NCBI RefSeq assembly: GCF_004798865.1
Contig: NW_025336416.1
Coordinates: forward strand, 2,527,172-2,591,171
DNA length: 64,000 bases
Source of the DNA: Varanus komodoensis
Taxonomy: Eukaryota; Chordata; Lepidosauria; Squamata; Varanidae
Direction of reading: 5' to 3'
The translations under genes and the position numbers were made by a program. The notes under the pieces are model-generated. The model did no database searches. It saw only the letters and a program-made list of their open reading frames with translations, and was not told the DNA's origin. Of this stretch, positions 1 through 10,976 are shown in pieces (positions within the stretch are counted from its first letter, which is position 1; each line of letters opens with the position of its first letter).

Positions 1-975
1 TGTGTATCCAGCATGCAGGTACTCTTGGGGTGGTTTGCAATCCTTAATACAAACAAACAAATGAACACACAATTTTAAAAAATCAACATAATAAATACAA
101 CAATGAAAATATGAAAGCATTAAAATGTTTAAGCTGTCAAAGCTAGTAAAACTATTAATGAGAGGGCTGCAAAGTTAATAATCAGAGCCATACATTAAAG
201 ATTAAAGGTCTGTCGGAAGAACAAGCTGCTTCAGTATCCCATGCAAATGTCCCTGAAAAGATGCTTTCCAGAAATGTGTGGGGGGGCATCCTAAAGAAGG
301 TGCCCTGGCTTGTAGCCACCTATCAGCCCCCTCGGACAGCAGCAAAAAGAGAAGAGCCCTCACCGACTAGTAGCAGGATTATCGAATGTGTCCTCCAAAG
401 CTTTAGTGGATTTAATTTTCCGGTTTGTTTTCCAGATGTATCAAAAGATTCTGATCTAGATAAAGGCTCCTGAACCCAGTGCTAAAAAACAGTGCACCAG
501 AGCCAGCTCTTAGCTAAATGGAACGCCCAGCTGGCCGAGGAATGTGTGACCAGTTCCTGTGTAAAGAACACAGAGGAAGAACGCCGGCTTTATCTGCTTG
601 CGAAAGCTTAAAGGCATTTGACTGGCCACCTTGGGAAGAAGAAGGTGGACTAGACAGAACCCAGGTGCAAGGTATCGGCTGGTCCCATTCCCTTCTAGCT
701 TGCTCCATTGCTGCTCTCCTCACCTTGCTGGCAGAACTCCCTTTTTGGACTTTGGTCTATCCTGGCTCAGAATAGGACCTTGAGACCAGAATATTCACTC
801 TCTGTAGTGCCTCACCATAACATGGTAGACAAGAGCCAACATTTCAGGGCTTTCGGCACCCACTAAAAACATAGCTTTTCCGGTAGGCATTCCTTTCAAA
901 TACACAATCTATAAATGCCATTATATAAATAAATGTGGCTTGATCCAATCAGTCAAGTCTTATTTGAGCAACAGT
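1..975. other. unique AT-rich sequence, no gene seen
   Basis: No recognisable exon or transposon. Open frames on both strands are at most 85 codons and resemble no protein family I know. An A-rich run with CAAA repeats lies near position 50. Confidence 0.5.
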
Positions 976-1005
976 TTGGCTTGGCTTGGTTTGGCTTGGC
1001 TTGGC
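976..1005. repeat. (TTGGC)6 pentanucleotide microsatellite
   Basis: Six TTGGC units in a row with one unit changed to TTGGT. It lies five bases before the much purer ATCTC array, so two unrelated pentamers sit side by side. Confidence 0.9.
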
Positions 1006-1010
1006 CTCTT

Positions 1011-1070
1011 ATCTCATCTCATCTCATCTCATCTCATCTCATCTCATCTCATCTCATCTCATCTCATCTC
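1011..1070. repeat. (ATCTC)12 pentanucleotide microsatellite
   Basis: Twelve perfect ATCTC units, 60 bp with no interruption. Perfect purity suggests recent slippage and probable length polymorphism. The chance open frame through it gives a repeated SSHLI peptide and is not a gene. Confidence 0.97.
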
Positions 1071-1162
1071 GTTTGGTTCTTGCAACTAGCCCTCACAGCT
1101 AGGCATGGGCAAATAAGCACTGTTCCATATCTCTCCATTTCTTTCAGCACCATTTCCCTGCT

Positions 1163-1187
1163 CATCCCATCCCATCCCATCCCATCC
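1163..1187. repeat. (CATCC)5 pentanucleotide microsatellite
   Basis: Five CATCC units followed by a C-rich stretch. This is the third pentamer array within about 215 bp and is distinct in unit from the other two, though ATCTC and CATCC differ by few changes. Confidence 0.9.
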
Positions 1188-1195
1188 CACCCCCA

Positions 1196-4067
1196 GTTCC
1201 TGTTCATTTCCTCAAAAAGGGATTTTTTTGTCAAAGGGGCAACTTGTGTATTTCTCCCCAAAATTTGCATTTATCTTCCAAACTGTGAGGAAATTCCTCC
1301 ATAGAGTAAATCAGGGCTGAGCTGGGCTACTGAAGAAATCTATCCCACTTGAGACAAAGGTGAGCGCATATTCAAGAATTTGCAAATACTTTTGGTGGAC
1401 AGTTGCTTGTGTTTATGCCCCTCTTCAGGGCTGCAAACCATGTTCACATGGTTTGCAAGCAAAAGCAAAATTCTCATGCATCCCTATATACAACATCCTC
1501 TAGCCATTTGTTCTCCAGCATAAATATGCATCATGACAAGACAAAATTATCTGCAGAAATTGCATGACTCTTATCAAAGTTTCCCCCCACCCATCAAAAT
1601 TGCTTGAATGTTTTAATCAAGAAAGAACCTCCAAAAACTCTGAATTTTGCTTTTAGTGAAATCTAGGGGTGCCAGAACCTCTTGGCAACAGCCCCCTGGT
1701 TTCCGAATAATTCTTTTGGCTTTCCTCAATATTCATCAAACGTTTCTTGATGGGGTTTTTATCACCCTGCTTCATTCTCAGGACTTCATGGAGGAATCCA
1801 AACAAAGTCCCACTCCTCTCATGTGCCCCCACCACTTTGTCCACTGTTTTTCTTACCATGGAAGATTTCCAAGTATGAAAAAAGGAGAGCAGTCGCCCAG
1901 CACTGCTGACTTTTAGCACTGGGAACCCTCCATCTGGAAGCACCCTCAGATCTTTGTCTGGGGAGCCCCAAATATGTTCTGAATATTGCTCAGTGCAACC
2001 TATCAGAAGCACGTCTAGAGATAAACTTTTGGATGCCTTAAGCCTAGCATTTTCAGTTGGTGACACCTGCGTTTGTGTACTCTGAGAAAATCTATATTTC
2101 CTGTCTTGCACTTCTTAACTGCTCTGCTAATTCTACCTGTTGTCTCCTCACTGGGTCAAGGAACTCCCTCCCAATCTGATTCTCCGCCCAGGTCCGAAAT
2201 GCCTTGCTCCATTTCCAAGACAGGTTGGCTCCCAGGTTCTGCGTGAAAATCTTCACTAGGTCACCTTGAAACTGCCAGCTCTTCTGTCCACCTTTGTCCC
2301 TTGGCCTTCTCCACAGAATCAGAAGGATCTACCTGAGCAAACTGCAGTAGGAAACAGCTGGATCTCTGCACACACAAACCCTACAACTGCCACATGGGAA
2401 CCTGCCTCATAACAGCTAGCCCTGTCAAATTTGCCTGATGGCAGCCCTCAAAATTTTGGCCTGTGGTCTTTCCCAATCCTGCCACCTGAATCTCTTTGAG
2501 CTGCAAAAGCTGGTGGGTTTGGAGCTTCTTCCCCCAAGCAAAGCACCTCTAGGAAACAACTTGGTCTGTCTGCTTTGCTTCGACTGGTATGAAATGTTCT
2601 TTATTTTGATGGAATAAAGTATGGAAGAGAAATAGCAAATGTGGTCTATAGCATATGTGTAAAGATGCCGTATAAGGAAAAAATGCCCTATATATGGATT
2701 AAAGTTTAACATTCCAAGTATTCATGAATTAGACTAAATTTTCTTCGTGTGTTAGGCTAAGCTATTTGAGGATATTAGAGCTATGGTCCCATACTTCTGG
2801 ATGGCAAGTTAAGGAAGGATGCTACAGTCTAGCCAGCTAAAATGAGTAGGCCTGTACAGGGCTCTGCTTCCTCCAGCTAGATCTGGCTTTGCAAGTATCT
2901 CAGAAGTACACTTTGGAAGTTTGCCTAATATCATCATTGCCAGCTTTTTTGTTTTGTTTTGTTTTACTGTTTCTAGTACTTTTCTCTAAAAGGCTTTGGG
3001 CACACTTGTATGGTCTCCTGCATTCACCAGGAATACCTTAGGATTTTTAGAGTCCAAGATTTAGGGTGCAAGGCAATCCTAGAAACTGTGCAGAAGTCCT
3101 TCCTACAGCTTTTGACACCTCTCATCAAGGCTTTTGCTTTCTTTTTTCATGAGTCCTATTTGTCGTAGCCGTGGTGGCGAGAAGTTCCATGCTGGCCTTC
3201 TTTGCGAAAAACTTTGTGTGAACCAATTCTGTCACTTTCAGTAGATTCCACTTAGCAGTGCTGTTTCCAATGAATAAAAGAGAAAAAGAGCAAGTTGGGA
3301 TATCATGATGCGTCTTCCTTTGTATTGAAACCTGGAACTGCCATTTGTCCATTTGTTCGTCCCTGCAGCAAACCATCCTAGTTGAAACATCACTGACTTG
3401 CTTGGAAATCTCTGACATTATCACTGTGCAAACTCTGGCCTGCCCCTTCATTGATTTCCCCTTCCTCTTCCTCTTCCTCTTTTATGGCCTGGAGTAGGGT
3501 GCATTTTCATGTTTACATTCCTCTTAGAGAAATCCAAAACTGATACAAATGATTTCATATTCCTTTGAATCTGAGCTGGAGAGTACATTCAACTGTTTTT
3601 TCCCAAGTTGTGTGAATTCAGCAAACTTGTGAACTGTTTTTTCTTTGTTTTGTTGTTTTTCTTCACCTCCAATAATATTATAAACATTTGATAGCAACAA
3701 GATATTAACAAAAACAAAAATCTGTGCTTTTCCTTTAGAGTAGAGCATGAAAGCATGCATTGAGGGATTCACACATTTTCTGAAGTGACAACTGCACAAG
3801 TATGACTTTTCACCAATGCGTGTAAAATCTGCTTCTAGCAATTTGCTGCCAGTGGAATGAATGGCACCCGATAGTCTATGAAATGTAAAAAGAATGCATT
3901 TAATCAGATCTATGTAACCCTATGGTTCTGCTTTCACATTTGCAAGATAATTTTGCCTTAATGTGGGGAGAAGCTGACAAAATATCAATGTGGAACATTT
4001 AATGCTGGAGTTTGTCAGAGATGTAACTTTAAGAACATCTCTGCAAACATACTGGATTAGTGCGAAC
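1196..4067. other. unique sequence, no gene recognised
   Basis: I see no exon, RNA gene or diagnosable transposon here. A short T-rich run with a GTTTT repeat lies near 2950. The longest open frame (about 150 codons, minus strand, near 1653-2111) has no recognisable domain and is probably a chance frame. Confidence 0.45.
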
Positions 4068-4205
4068 ATACTGAGTCAGTCCAGGTCCACATAATCCATC
4101 ATGCATTGGTCAACCAGCTGCCCATGGGTCACCCAGAGGGAGGACACAAGTGCAACCCACCCATGTTCTCCAGCAACGGATGTACATAGACACAACTGTC
4201 TCTCA
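4068..4205 (-). mobile_element. CR1-like LINE 3'-end fragment
   Basis: Read on the minus strand, the segment contains the CR1 3'-region wording TTGCTGGAGAACATGGGTGG, then a CAGCTGGT block and a GGACCTGGACTGA end. The 21.5 kb plus-strand copy carries the same wording in the same order, so they are one family. It is short, diverged and non-coding, and probably an old 5'-truncated insertion. Confidence 0.6.
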
Positions 4206-4269
4206 TACGGACAATAAGATACAGCCACTAGGACTACAGCAGTGGAGGAGAGCTTGGTGAATACCTTGG

Positions 4270-4562
4270 ACTGAAAGAAAGGGGAACGAGTCCTAGAGCT
4301 TGCCCGGGAAGCAAAAATGCTGAAATTGAAGCTGTTGTTCTCTAGGGACATCACGAGAAGGCAAAACTCAGTAGAGATAATGCTACAGAAAGTCAAAGGC
4401 AGAAGAAGTAGAGGAAGACCAGATATGAGAAGGGTTGATTCCATGAAGGAAGTCACTGTTTGCAAGAGCAGAGGAGGGCTGTTCAAGGTGGGCACTTTTG
4501 GAGGATTTCCTTTCCTACAGTCAACATAAGACAGAGGTGACTTGATGGCACAGAGCAACAAC
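4270..4562 (+). mobile_element. RTE-like LINE 3' fragment (not BovB)
   Basis: The translated remnant keeps the C-terminal pattern of RTE-clade ORFs: a basic GRRSRGRP run with a following RVDSMKEV-like block. It ends with ACTTGATGGCAC followed by CAACAA. That 3' end matches the remnants at 34.85 kb (+) and 25.5 kb (-). The family is a relative of BovB, but the wording differs from the three BovB copies in this window. It is heavily decayed with no usable frame. Confidence 0.55.
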
Positions 4563-4953
4563 GTGACAGCCACCACTCCATTTTGCAGAAGTGAATTCTA
4601 CAATTTCGCCATGCACGGTATGAAGAACTTGCGAGCGGGGAAGCTGCTTGGATGCTGGGAATGGCGGGCAGCGTGCCGACTTGCGGTGCCCCTTTCCCCT
4701 GTGTGCCACCACCCCTGGGGAAGAAGTCTGGCCTCCAGAAATGGCAGCCACATGTTGACTCACTGGTACCCTTTCCCCACGTGCCACCCCTGCTGCCAGC
4801 AGTTATCAGGAAAGGACATTGAGGAGGGTCGCCAATTGCACAAGTGGGGTCTACAGACACCCACAGGCTCCCGGGCTTGACTTGCTCACTTAGAGAGGGA
4901 TGAGCACCAGAAGAAGTCCAATGGGAGGATGCAAAGTGGATTCCAGAGAGGCC

Positions 4954-5228
4954 TGTTTCGTTTCGTTTTGTTTCGTTTCATTTCGTTTTGTCACAAAGTC
5001 ATGCCCAACCCATCTCGACCCATAGACAACATTCCTCCAGCCTCTCCTGTCTTCCACCATCCCCTGGAGTCCACCCAAGCCCACACCCACCGTCCAGTGA
5101 CTCCATCCAGCCACCTCATCCTCTGCCGTCCCCTTCTCCTTTTGCCATCAATTGTTCCCAGCAGCAGGGTCTTCTCCAGGGAGTTGTTCCTTCTCATTAG
5201 GTGACCAAAGTACTTGAGTTTCACATTC
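4954..5228 (-). mobile_element. BovB (RTE clade) LINE 3' fragment
   Basis: On the minus strand it reads KLKYFGHLMRRNNSLEKTLL followed by GTIDGKRRRGRQRMRWLDGV. This is the well-known C-terminal end of the BovB reverse-transcriptase ORF and continues to the TRW..HDF end. The 3' end lies at the left and carries an unusual pentameric tail (GTTTC/GTTTT units on the plus strand, about 4954-4989). The 5' end stops near 5228 and is severely truncated. Similar words (TCCAGAGAG at 4942, TCCAGAGAT at 5232) flank it and may be a decayed target duplication. BovB is the element known for horizontal transfer between squamates and ruminants. Confidence 0.9.
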
Positions 5229-5240
5229 CTAATCCAGAGA

Positions 5241-7990
5241 TCATTCTTTCTCTCAAGTTCTTCCCAATCTACCAGCTATCTACAATGTCTACATCTAGGT
5301 TTAAACCAGCACCAGGAATCTGGTCCATTTTGATTCAGGTGGAGTCCATCCCTCTTCTACAGGTCTGGCTTGTCCTGACGTGTTCCCCAGTGCCTAACAA
5401 ACATGAACCATTCCTCCCTACACCACCACCTTGTCCACACATGGAGTCTCCTCAGGGATGCGGATGTGATGCTGGAATACCAAATATTTCAGAAAGTACA
5501 AGAGTTAGCTGGTGGTCTTGTTTTATTTATTTTCCCATTCATTCACTCAAATATTTATAAGCCACCATTTGACTAAAAGTTTAAATAGTTAAAGAGGGGA
5601 GGGAGTCAATTTATTGTTAAAATCTTTGTCTTGAAATGCCACTTGGAGATGAACAGACTGTGCCACAGTGTCAGAGCCTGTGCTTCATATTTCTGGTTGC
5701 TTATGGATTGCTGAAAATAGAGGAAATGCATCACCAAACTAGTGGGCAAAAGAGAAAACAGGGCTGCAGAAACTTTCCCTGTGCTAATGTATTTGCAGAT
5801 TTAGGAATAATTACTGTGATGCATATAGGTAGTGAATGTATTTTATCACAATGGGGAAGAAAGTGACCAGGTAAATTGCATGTCTCCCTGTACACTTTGT
5901 TGTCCAGGTGCTAACTGTGGACAGGTGAGTGCCAAGTCTCTACCTGGTCTCCCTTCTTACAGTTCTCTGTTTTAACATGAGGGTTTAGCCTCGGCCGCCC
6001 TTCAGAGGATGCCTTCAAACAGAGGACTGCTCCTTAAGCATCCATCAACTAAAGGACTGTCCTCTGTAAAGCACAGTGTGTGGCCACCTTACTTTGCATG
6101 CCAAAGGGGCTGTGCTTAGTTCTTGGCATTTGCTGCTGAAGGGATCAGGTGCTTTCAGTTATTTGGCAGTTATATGTCCAGATTATTGGAGGATAGACCA
6201 TGGGTAAGCAACATGGCATCCACAGAAACTTTTCTTAGTATGCGAGACTTTTATTGATATTAGCAGGGATGTGGCACAACCTGCCAAGCCCTTCAGCTTT
6301 CCAAGTTCACTCCGAATTTAGCTGCAACTCTCACAGCACTTGATGCAGGGAAAGAATGGATTTTTCCGACTACTTCACAGTGTTCTGAGATATCCCTGCT
6401 GTAAGCAGAGTGGGGACAAAACTCACTGGCATCCATCCCTTCACACAGGCCACTTGGCCCGGTCTCACAATGGGAGAGGAGCTGAGAGGAAATCCAGGAA
6501 TGCTTGCAGAACAAAGATGGCACAACTGGCAACCTTCTTCTGCAGAGCTGCTGTGCCTGATGCCGACGAAAAATGCTTGGGCAGCAGTGATGTGGCGCTC
6601 CATCCTGGGAGAGACCCCCGTGACCGCTGCCCAAGCACCAACCTCCTGCACATCAGCTGCTGCAGCACCAAGGCCTGGAAGAGGAGTGCGCAGCGCATGA
6701 CTCTCAGTGTGCCCACGCATACTGCCATGCTCCCCAGGAGCTCTGGCTCAGCTGCTGTCAAATGGACCAGCCTCTGGGGAACCGAGCTCAGGGAAGCTGA
6801 TGACTTCCCTGCCCCGGAATGGATTCTTCCATGTCCCTGGACGAAATGCAAAGTATTTGGAGATGGTTTGGTTTTGGATGGGGAATTATGGCCCACTTAC
6901 CTTACAGGGACCAGTTCCTTTGTAAATGGTGAATGGTAGAGCTGCTTTGTTGAAACTGGTGCACTCAGCTGTCTGCGTCTTTGGACTTTCTCAGAGCCAG
7001 GATTGTAGCTCTGATCAGGATGAGTGGTTGCAGCTCAGCATACCACCCACTGGCCTCATTTCTGGTTGTCACAGGTTTAAGTCCCTTTGACAGAGAAATG
7101 CATATGGAAGCATAGAGGCATAACCTAAGAAAAGATACACCATTCGGGGTAATCAAGGAGGATTTTTGCTAATCTGTTCCCGATTCTTTGTAGTCTTCTT
7201 CTCCGTAGCTCCTTCCTGCTATCCATTTAAATGAAAAGATTTCCCAGCCCATGTGAAGACAGGAGATGCCATAATTGATGGCACAGCAGAGAAGAAGCGG
7301 ATTCTTCACTCTCCTTGAACTTCAAAGCATTTCCCCAGGGCTAGTTTGGGGGCAGATCCAAAAAGATAAGGAACATCATGTAATGGATTCCAGAATTTCT
7401 TAACATGGCATTATTCGGATGGGGGAGCCCTTGTCCTCCCTTACTTCTGGCCATGCTGACTGAGGTTAATGGGAATTGCAGTCCAAAGAGATCCCAAGAA
7501 TACCAATTCCCCATTTCTTCTTCATGGCATTCATTATGAGCCTTAGAAAGAGACCTCTGCTCAGCCCTGCTTGTAGCAAAGCATAAGAACTGCACTTCAG
7601 GGTCACAGGAATAATGGTGGGAAATGAGGAATCCCATGGCCAAAGTTCCCATGACATGCAGGATGTCAGAGAAATCTGCACAAGATCCAGACAAGCTCAG
7701 GCACCTATCAATCCAATCTGCAGATTATGAAGCAGACCTGGCTTCTCCGACATGTTCAATTTCCATGCACTTGCCAGCCATTTCTTTTAATTTGTGGGAG
7801 GGAATTGTGCAAATTTGCACTAGCACAAGCATGCATTTCACCAATAGGAATGATATTTGGACACATCCCTTGGTGGGAAAAATGCACCAATGTGTGGATG
7901 ATGGGATGAAAGTTCCCTGACCTGACTATTCACGAAACATAAGACAGGATGGGATTAAAAGAATCCATGCATCCCCACATAACATTAGAC
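5241..7990. other. unique sequence with a few decayed repeat words
   Basis: No exon recognised. A 199-codon open frame (6340-6939, +) overlaps several frames of similar length on the other strand in a GC-richer patch, has no domain I know and is probably chance. A half copy of the ACTACAnnTCCCAnCAT-type MITE (GGGAATTGCAGTCC) lies near 7470. Confidence 0.45.
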
Positions 7991-7997
7991 ACATGAT

Positions 7998-8085
7998 GTT
8001 CAATCCAGACTCAGTCATGCCTAGTGATGTCCCATTGGTTTCAATGGCGCTGGAGTTACTAATGACTGACAGAAGCACCACCGAT
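7998..8085. repeat. decayed palindromic MITE-like repeat (family B)
   Basis: It contains ACTCAGTCATG, then CCCATTGGTTTCAATGG, then GAGTTACTAATGACTGA. This mirrored arrangement around a CATTGnnnnCAATGG core recurs at 22.97, 26.8, 50.7, 51.95 and 55.2 kb. It is a short interspersed family abundant in squamates as far as I recall. The copy is old. Confidence 0.4.
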
Positions 8086-8311
8086 CGGAGTACATCTGGT
8101 CCAAGAAGAATTTAGTGTGCATCCAAGCCATTCTCTAGCTTTGCACATATTTCCCTACAAGCAGTGTAAAAAGCAGCTTCTGGGCCCCTGAATAAGATAC
8201 ACAGGAAGAGGAGCCAACCCCTTCCTCTCACACACCCGTACTAACAAAAAATCTACCCACTCCCCAAAATGTACTGTTTCGCTAAGAAGAAGGTTAGCAT
8301 TTATGGAGGGG

Positions 8312-8580
8312 TGTAAAGTTATGGAATGCGCTCCCCAGAGAGGTCCGCCTGGCGCCGTCGTTATTTGTTTTTCGGCGCCAGGCAAAGACCTTTTTATTTA
8401 AGCAGCATTTTAAATGTTAATGTTATTGAATTTTATTTGGCCAGGGCAGCTTGTTTTGTATTGTATGTTTTATATTATATATTTGTATTTTAATGTATAT
8501 ATTTTAAAATGGTATTTTAATTTATTGTTGTAAGCCACCCCGAGGCTTCGGTGAATGGGGCGGCATAAAAATGTTTTAAT
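8312..8580 (+). mobile_element. L2-like LINE, 3' end only
   Basis: It starts in the last codons of the L2 ORF (TGGAATGCGCTCCCC, GAGGTCCGCCTGGCGCCGTC, TTTTTCGGCGCCAGGC) and runs through an AT-rich 3' UTR to the terminal hairpin CACCCCGAGG...GGGGCGG and the tail. The wording is nearly the same as the end of the 18.3-20.6 kb element, so they are the same family. The 5' end is lost just inside the ORF, as is usual for target-primed insertion. The copy is relatively well preserved. Confidence 0.88.
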
Positions 8581-8598
8581 AAATAAATAAATAAATAA

Positions 8599-8629
<31 letters not shown>

Positions 8630-8631
8630 AG
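8578..8631. repeat. (AAAT)n tail of the L2 copy
   Basis: Twelve or so AAAT units with one interruption directly follow the L2 hairpin. This is the 3' microsatellite tail of the LINE. The 18 kb copy ends in AAT units instead. Confidence 0.92.
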
Positions 8632-9086
8632 GCATGCATTATTCAGCCGTATGCTTAATAGCACGTGTATTTCAGCCCCGTGGATTGTCAGCCCTTACGA
8701 CTGCTACATTGTCAGCTAGTTACCGTCACATTAGGTTGTGCTCACTTTCCCCCCGGGGGTTCAAAATTGCATCATCTCTAGTCAATGCATTATCTCATGC
8801 TTCACAGGTCTACGTCTAGCATTTGCCAAGTGTTGCTTCGATTCCCATTTATGTTTCATCACTCAGCTCATACGTAAGCTTCAGTTCTCTGGGAGGGTCA
8901 GATCAATTGGGCTAAATAGGAAGGCAGATATTTTAAAATGTAGAAAGGAGATTGAATGTTCGCAAAAGATGGCAGATGTGAAGGGGAGTGGGAGTTATCA
9001 CGTTGCATCTCTTGGGGAGCAGAAAGAAAAGAGGAACAGAACCAGAAGGACAGGCTAGGGGGAAGAATTAAAATATGCTCAAGGAG
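8632..9086. other. unique sequence between L2 tail and inverted repeat
   Basis: No gene or repeat recognised. Small open frames only. It ends in an A-rich run where the left arm of the large inverted repeat begins. Confidence 0.45.
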
Positions 9087-9722
9087 AAAAAAGTGTTATG
9101 CCCAGGACATTTCAACTCACTGCCTTCTTCAGGGGCAAAAGGGGTTTGTGCCACCTGTAGGGGAAGGCATCTGGTATTCCTAGTATTCCAGTGTTCCTAT
9201 TTCTCGGATTCTGGAGCTCTGCAAACCAGAGCACCGAGCAACGGTCACAAGAGAAGGGGGAAGCTGCAGAATGAAGCCGTGTCAGCACCGAGCACAGCCT
9301 GCCAGACATCAGGGCTGCTGCTCCAGGGCATGTGCATGGCAGTGCATGCTTCCTTCCCCACTGTCTTCATTACATGGGGTATTACATGGGGCCCTGGAGG
9401 TCTCCGTGGGGAATGAAGGGAGCCTGAGCCACAGGGCAGGAATTCACTGTGCAGAAGGCCCCCCTGAACACAGGTTGAGAGGGGAAGCCGCTTCCTGCCT
9501 GGCCTGGTGGACACGGAGGAGGATGGGAGTGAAGGAAGCAAGGCAGCAGGGAAGGGGTGGAGAAAGAGGGCAGTGATGGGCAGTATGTGGCAAAGGGGGG
9601 ACAGGACTCCTTCAAGCCTGGCCGAATGGCTGTTCTTGCCCAGGTTTCCTACTGCGCTGCTGTGCACAGAATTAAGCCTCCCTGGCAGTGGCATATAGGT
9701 AGTGGAACACCCTTCCTATGGA
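9087..9722 (+). repeat. left arm of a 636 bp long inverted repeat
   Basis: This arm is the reverse complement of 10048-10682. Aligning by eye I count about eight substitutions and, apart from one base in an A run, no indel, so identity is about 98.7%. Its inner end runs without a break into the spacer. The wording there (GTGGAACACCC, TATGGAGGTCCCACTGGG) resembles the tail of an L2/CR1-type ORF. That suggests this arm is in its original context and the right arm is the copy. A 149-codon open frame (minus strand, 9245-9694) is mirrored in the other arm and has no recognisable domain. Confidence 0.96.
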
Positions 9723-10047
9723 GGTCCCACTGGGAGTCACCTGGGAATTCCTTCCACCAACAGGTATGAAGCCAGCTTTTCTTTCAAACTTTCCCAGCAA
9801 CTGGCTTGTTAGCATGTTTAGTGCAGCTGGCTGAGGGTTGAACTGTTGTTGACCGCTGTCCAAACTGAGGCAAGAGCTCAGAAATGGGTGTCAGAGGGCA
9901 GGCAGGAGTCAGAACCAAGGAACACTCCAGAAGCTGGAGCTGTGGGACAAACCAGAGATAGAACCAGAGTTGTCTGCAGAAGCATCCCAGAGCCCAGAAG
10001 ACATGTTGATCGGGCAAAGCCTGAACCCAGATTGTTGTCACGTGCCA
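9723..10047. repeat. spacer of the inverted repeat, partly LINE-like
   Basis: 325 bp of sequence that is not mirrored. The first ~80 bp continue the LINE-like wording from the left arm (CACCTGGGAATTCCTTCCAC, CAACAGGTATGAAG). The rest is unassigned: purine-rich with several CAGA/GAGC words and a chance frame of acidic and basic residues. Confidence 0.6.
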
Positions 10048-10682
10048 TCCATAGGAAGGGTGTTCCACTACCTATGTGCCACTGCCAGGGAGGCTTAATT
10101 CTGTGCACAGCAGTGCAGTAGGAAACCTGGGCAAGAACAGCCATTCGGCCAGGCTTGAAGGAGTCCTGTCCCCCCTTTGCCACATACTGCCCATCACTGC
10201 CCTCTTTCTCCACCCCTTCCCTGCTGCCTTGCTTCCTTCACTCCCATCCTCCTCCGTGTCCACCAGGCCAGGCAGGAAGCGGCTTCCCCTCTCAACCTGC
10301 GTTCAGGGGGGCCTTCTGCACAGTGAATTCCTGCCCTGTGGCTCAGGCTCTCTTCCTTCCCCACGGAGACCTCCAGGGCCCCATGTAATACCCCATGTAA
10401 TGAAGACAGTGGGGAAGGAAGCATGCACTGCCATGCACATGCCCTGGAGCAGCAGCCCTGATGTCTGGCAGGCTGTGCTCGGTGCTGACACGGCTTCAGT
10501 CTGCAGCTTCCCCCTTCTCTTGTGACCGTTGCTCGGTGCTCTAGTTTGCAGAGCTCCAAAATCCGAGAAATAGGAACACTGGAATACTAGGAATACCAGA
10601 TGCCTTCCCCTACAGGTGGCACAAACCCCTTTTGCCCCTGAAGAAGGCAGTGAGTTGAAATGTCCTGGGCATAACACTTTTT
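10048..10682 (-). repeat. right arm of the long inverted repeat
   Basis: Inverted copy of 9087-9722. The inner boundary is sharp: the match ends at TCCATAGG and upstream sequence (CACGTGCCA) is unrelated to the other arm. The outer boundary is the T run after ATAACAC. The sequence beyond (GTCAGTCC) is unrelated to that left of the first arm, so the flanks are not duplicated. I find no target-site duplication around the whole 1.6 kb structure. Confidence 0.96.
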
Positions 10683-10976
10683 GTCAGTCCTATCAGTGAC
10701 AGCCTTGTAAATTCCAGGCTGTGGCTTCCTTTATGGAAGGGTTTTGTAGTCCCTCCTGTTCAGGATACACCACTGGCCAACTGGAAGGTTCCCATCCAAA
10801 GAGTGCTCCAACCGCACAGCTCCGTGTCTCACCACTTCAAGCAACCACACACAAGGCCAGAGTCCCCCAGTTCTGGCCTCAGCAGCTCTTACCATTCACC
10901 TACGCATCCCACTGGAAGTAGCCTCATGTAGGTGAGCACCAACATATAAAAGTACATCTAAATATGATGACTCATT
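10683..10976. other. unique sequence, nothing recognised
   Basis: About 290 bp with no repeat or exon that I can name. Confidence 0.45.

Noticed and set aside
1011-1187. CRISPR-like repeat array
   Set aside because: Simple pentamers without spacers in vertebrate DNA.
6340-6939. 199-codon frame as a gene
   Set aside because: Competing frames of 96-143 codons on both strands, no domain, no codon-use signal I can judge.
9245-10525. Two near-identical 149-codon frames facing each other, as a possible duplicated gene
   Set aside because: They are mirrored only because they lie in the arms of the inverted repeat. Other frames in the same arms are mirrored too. The peptide is low in complexity (Pro/Ser/Leu-rich) and has no domain, and the substitutions between arms change residues freely.
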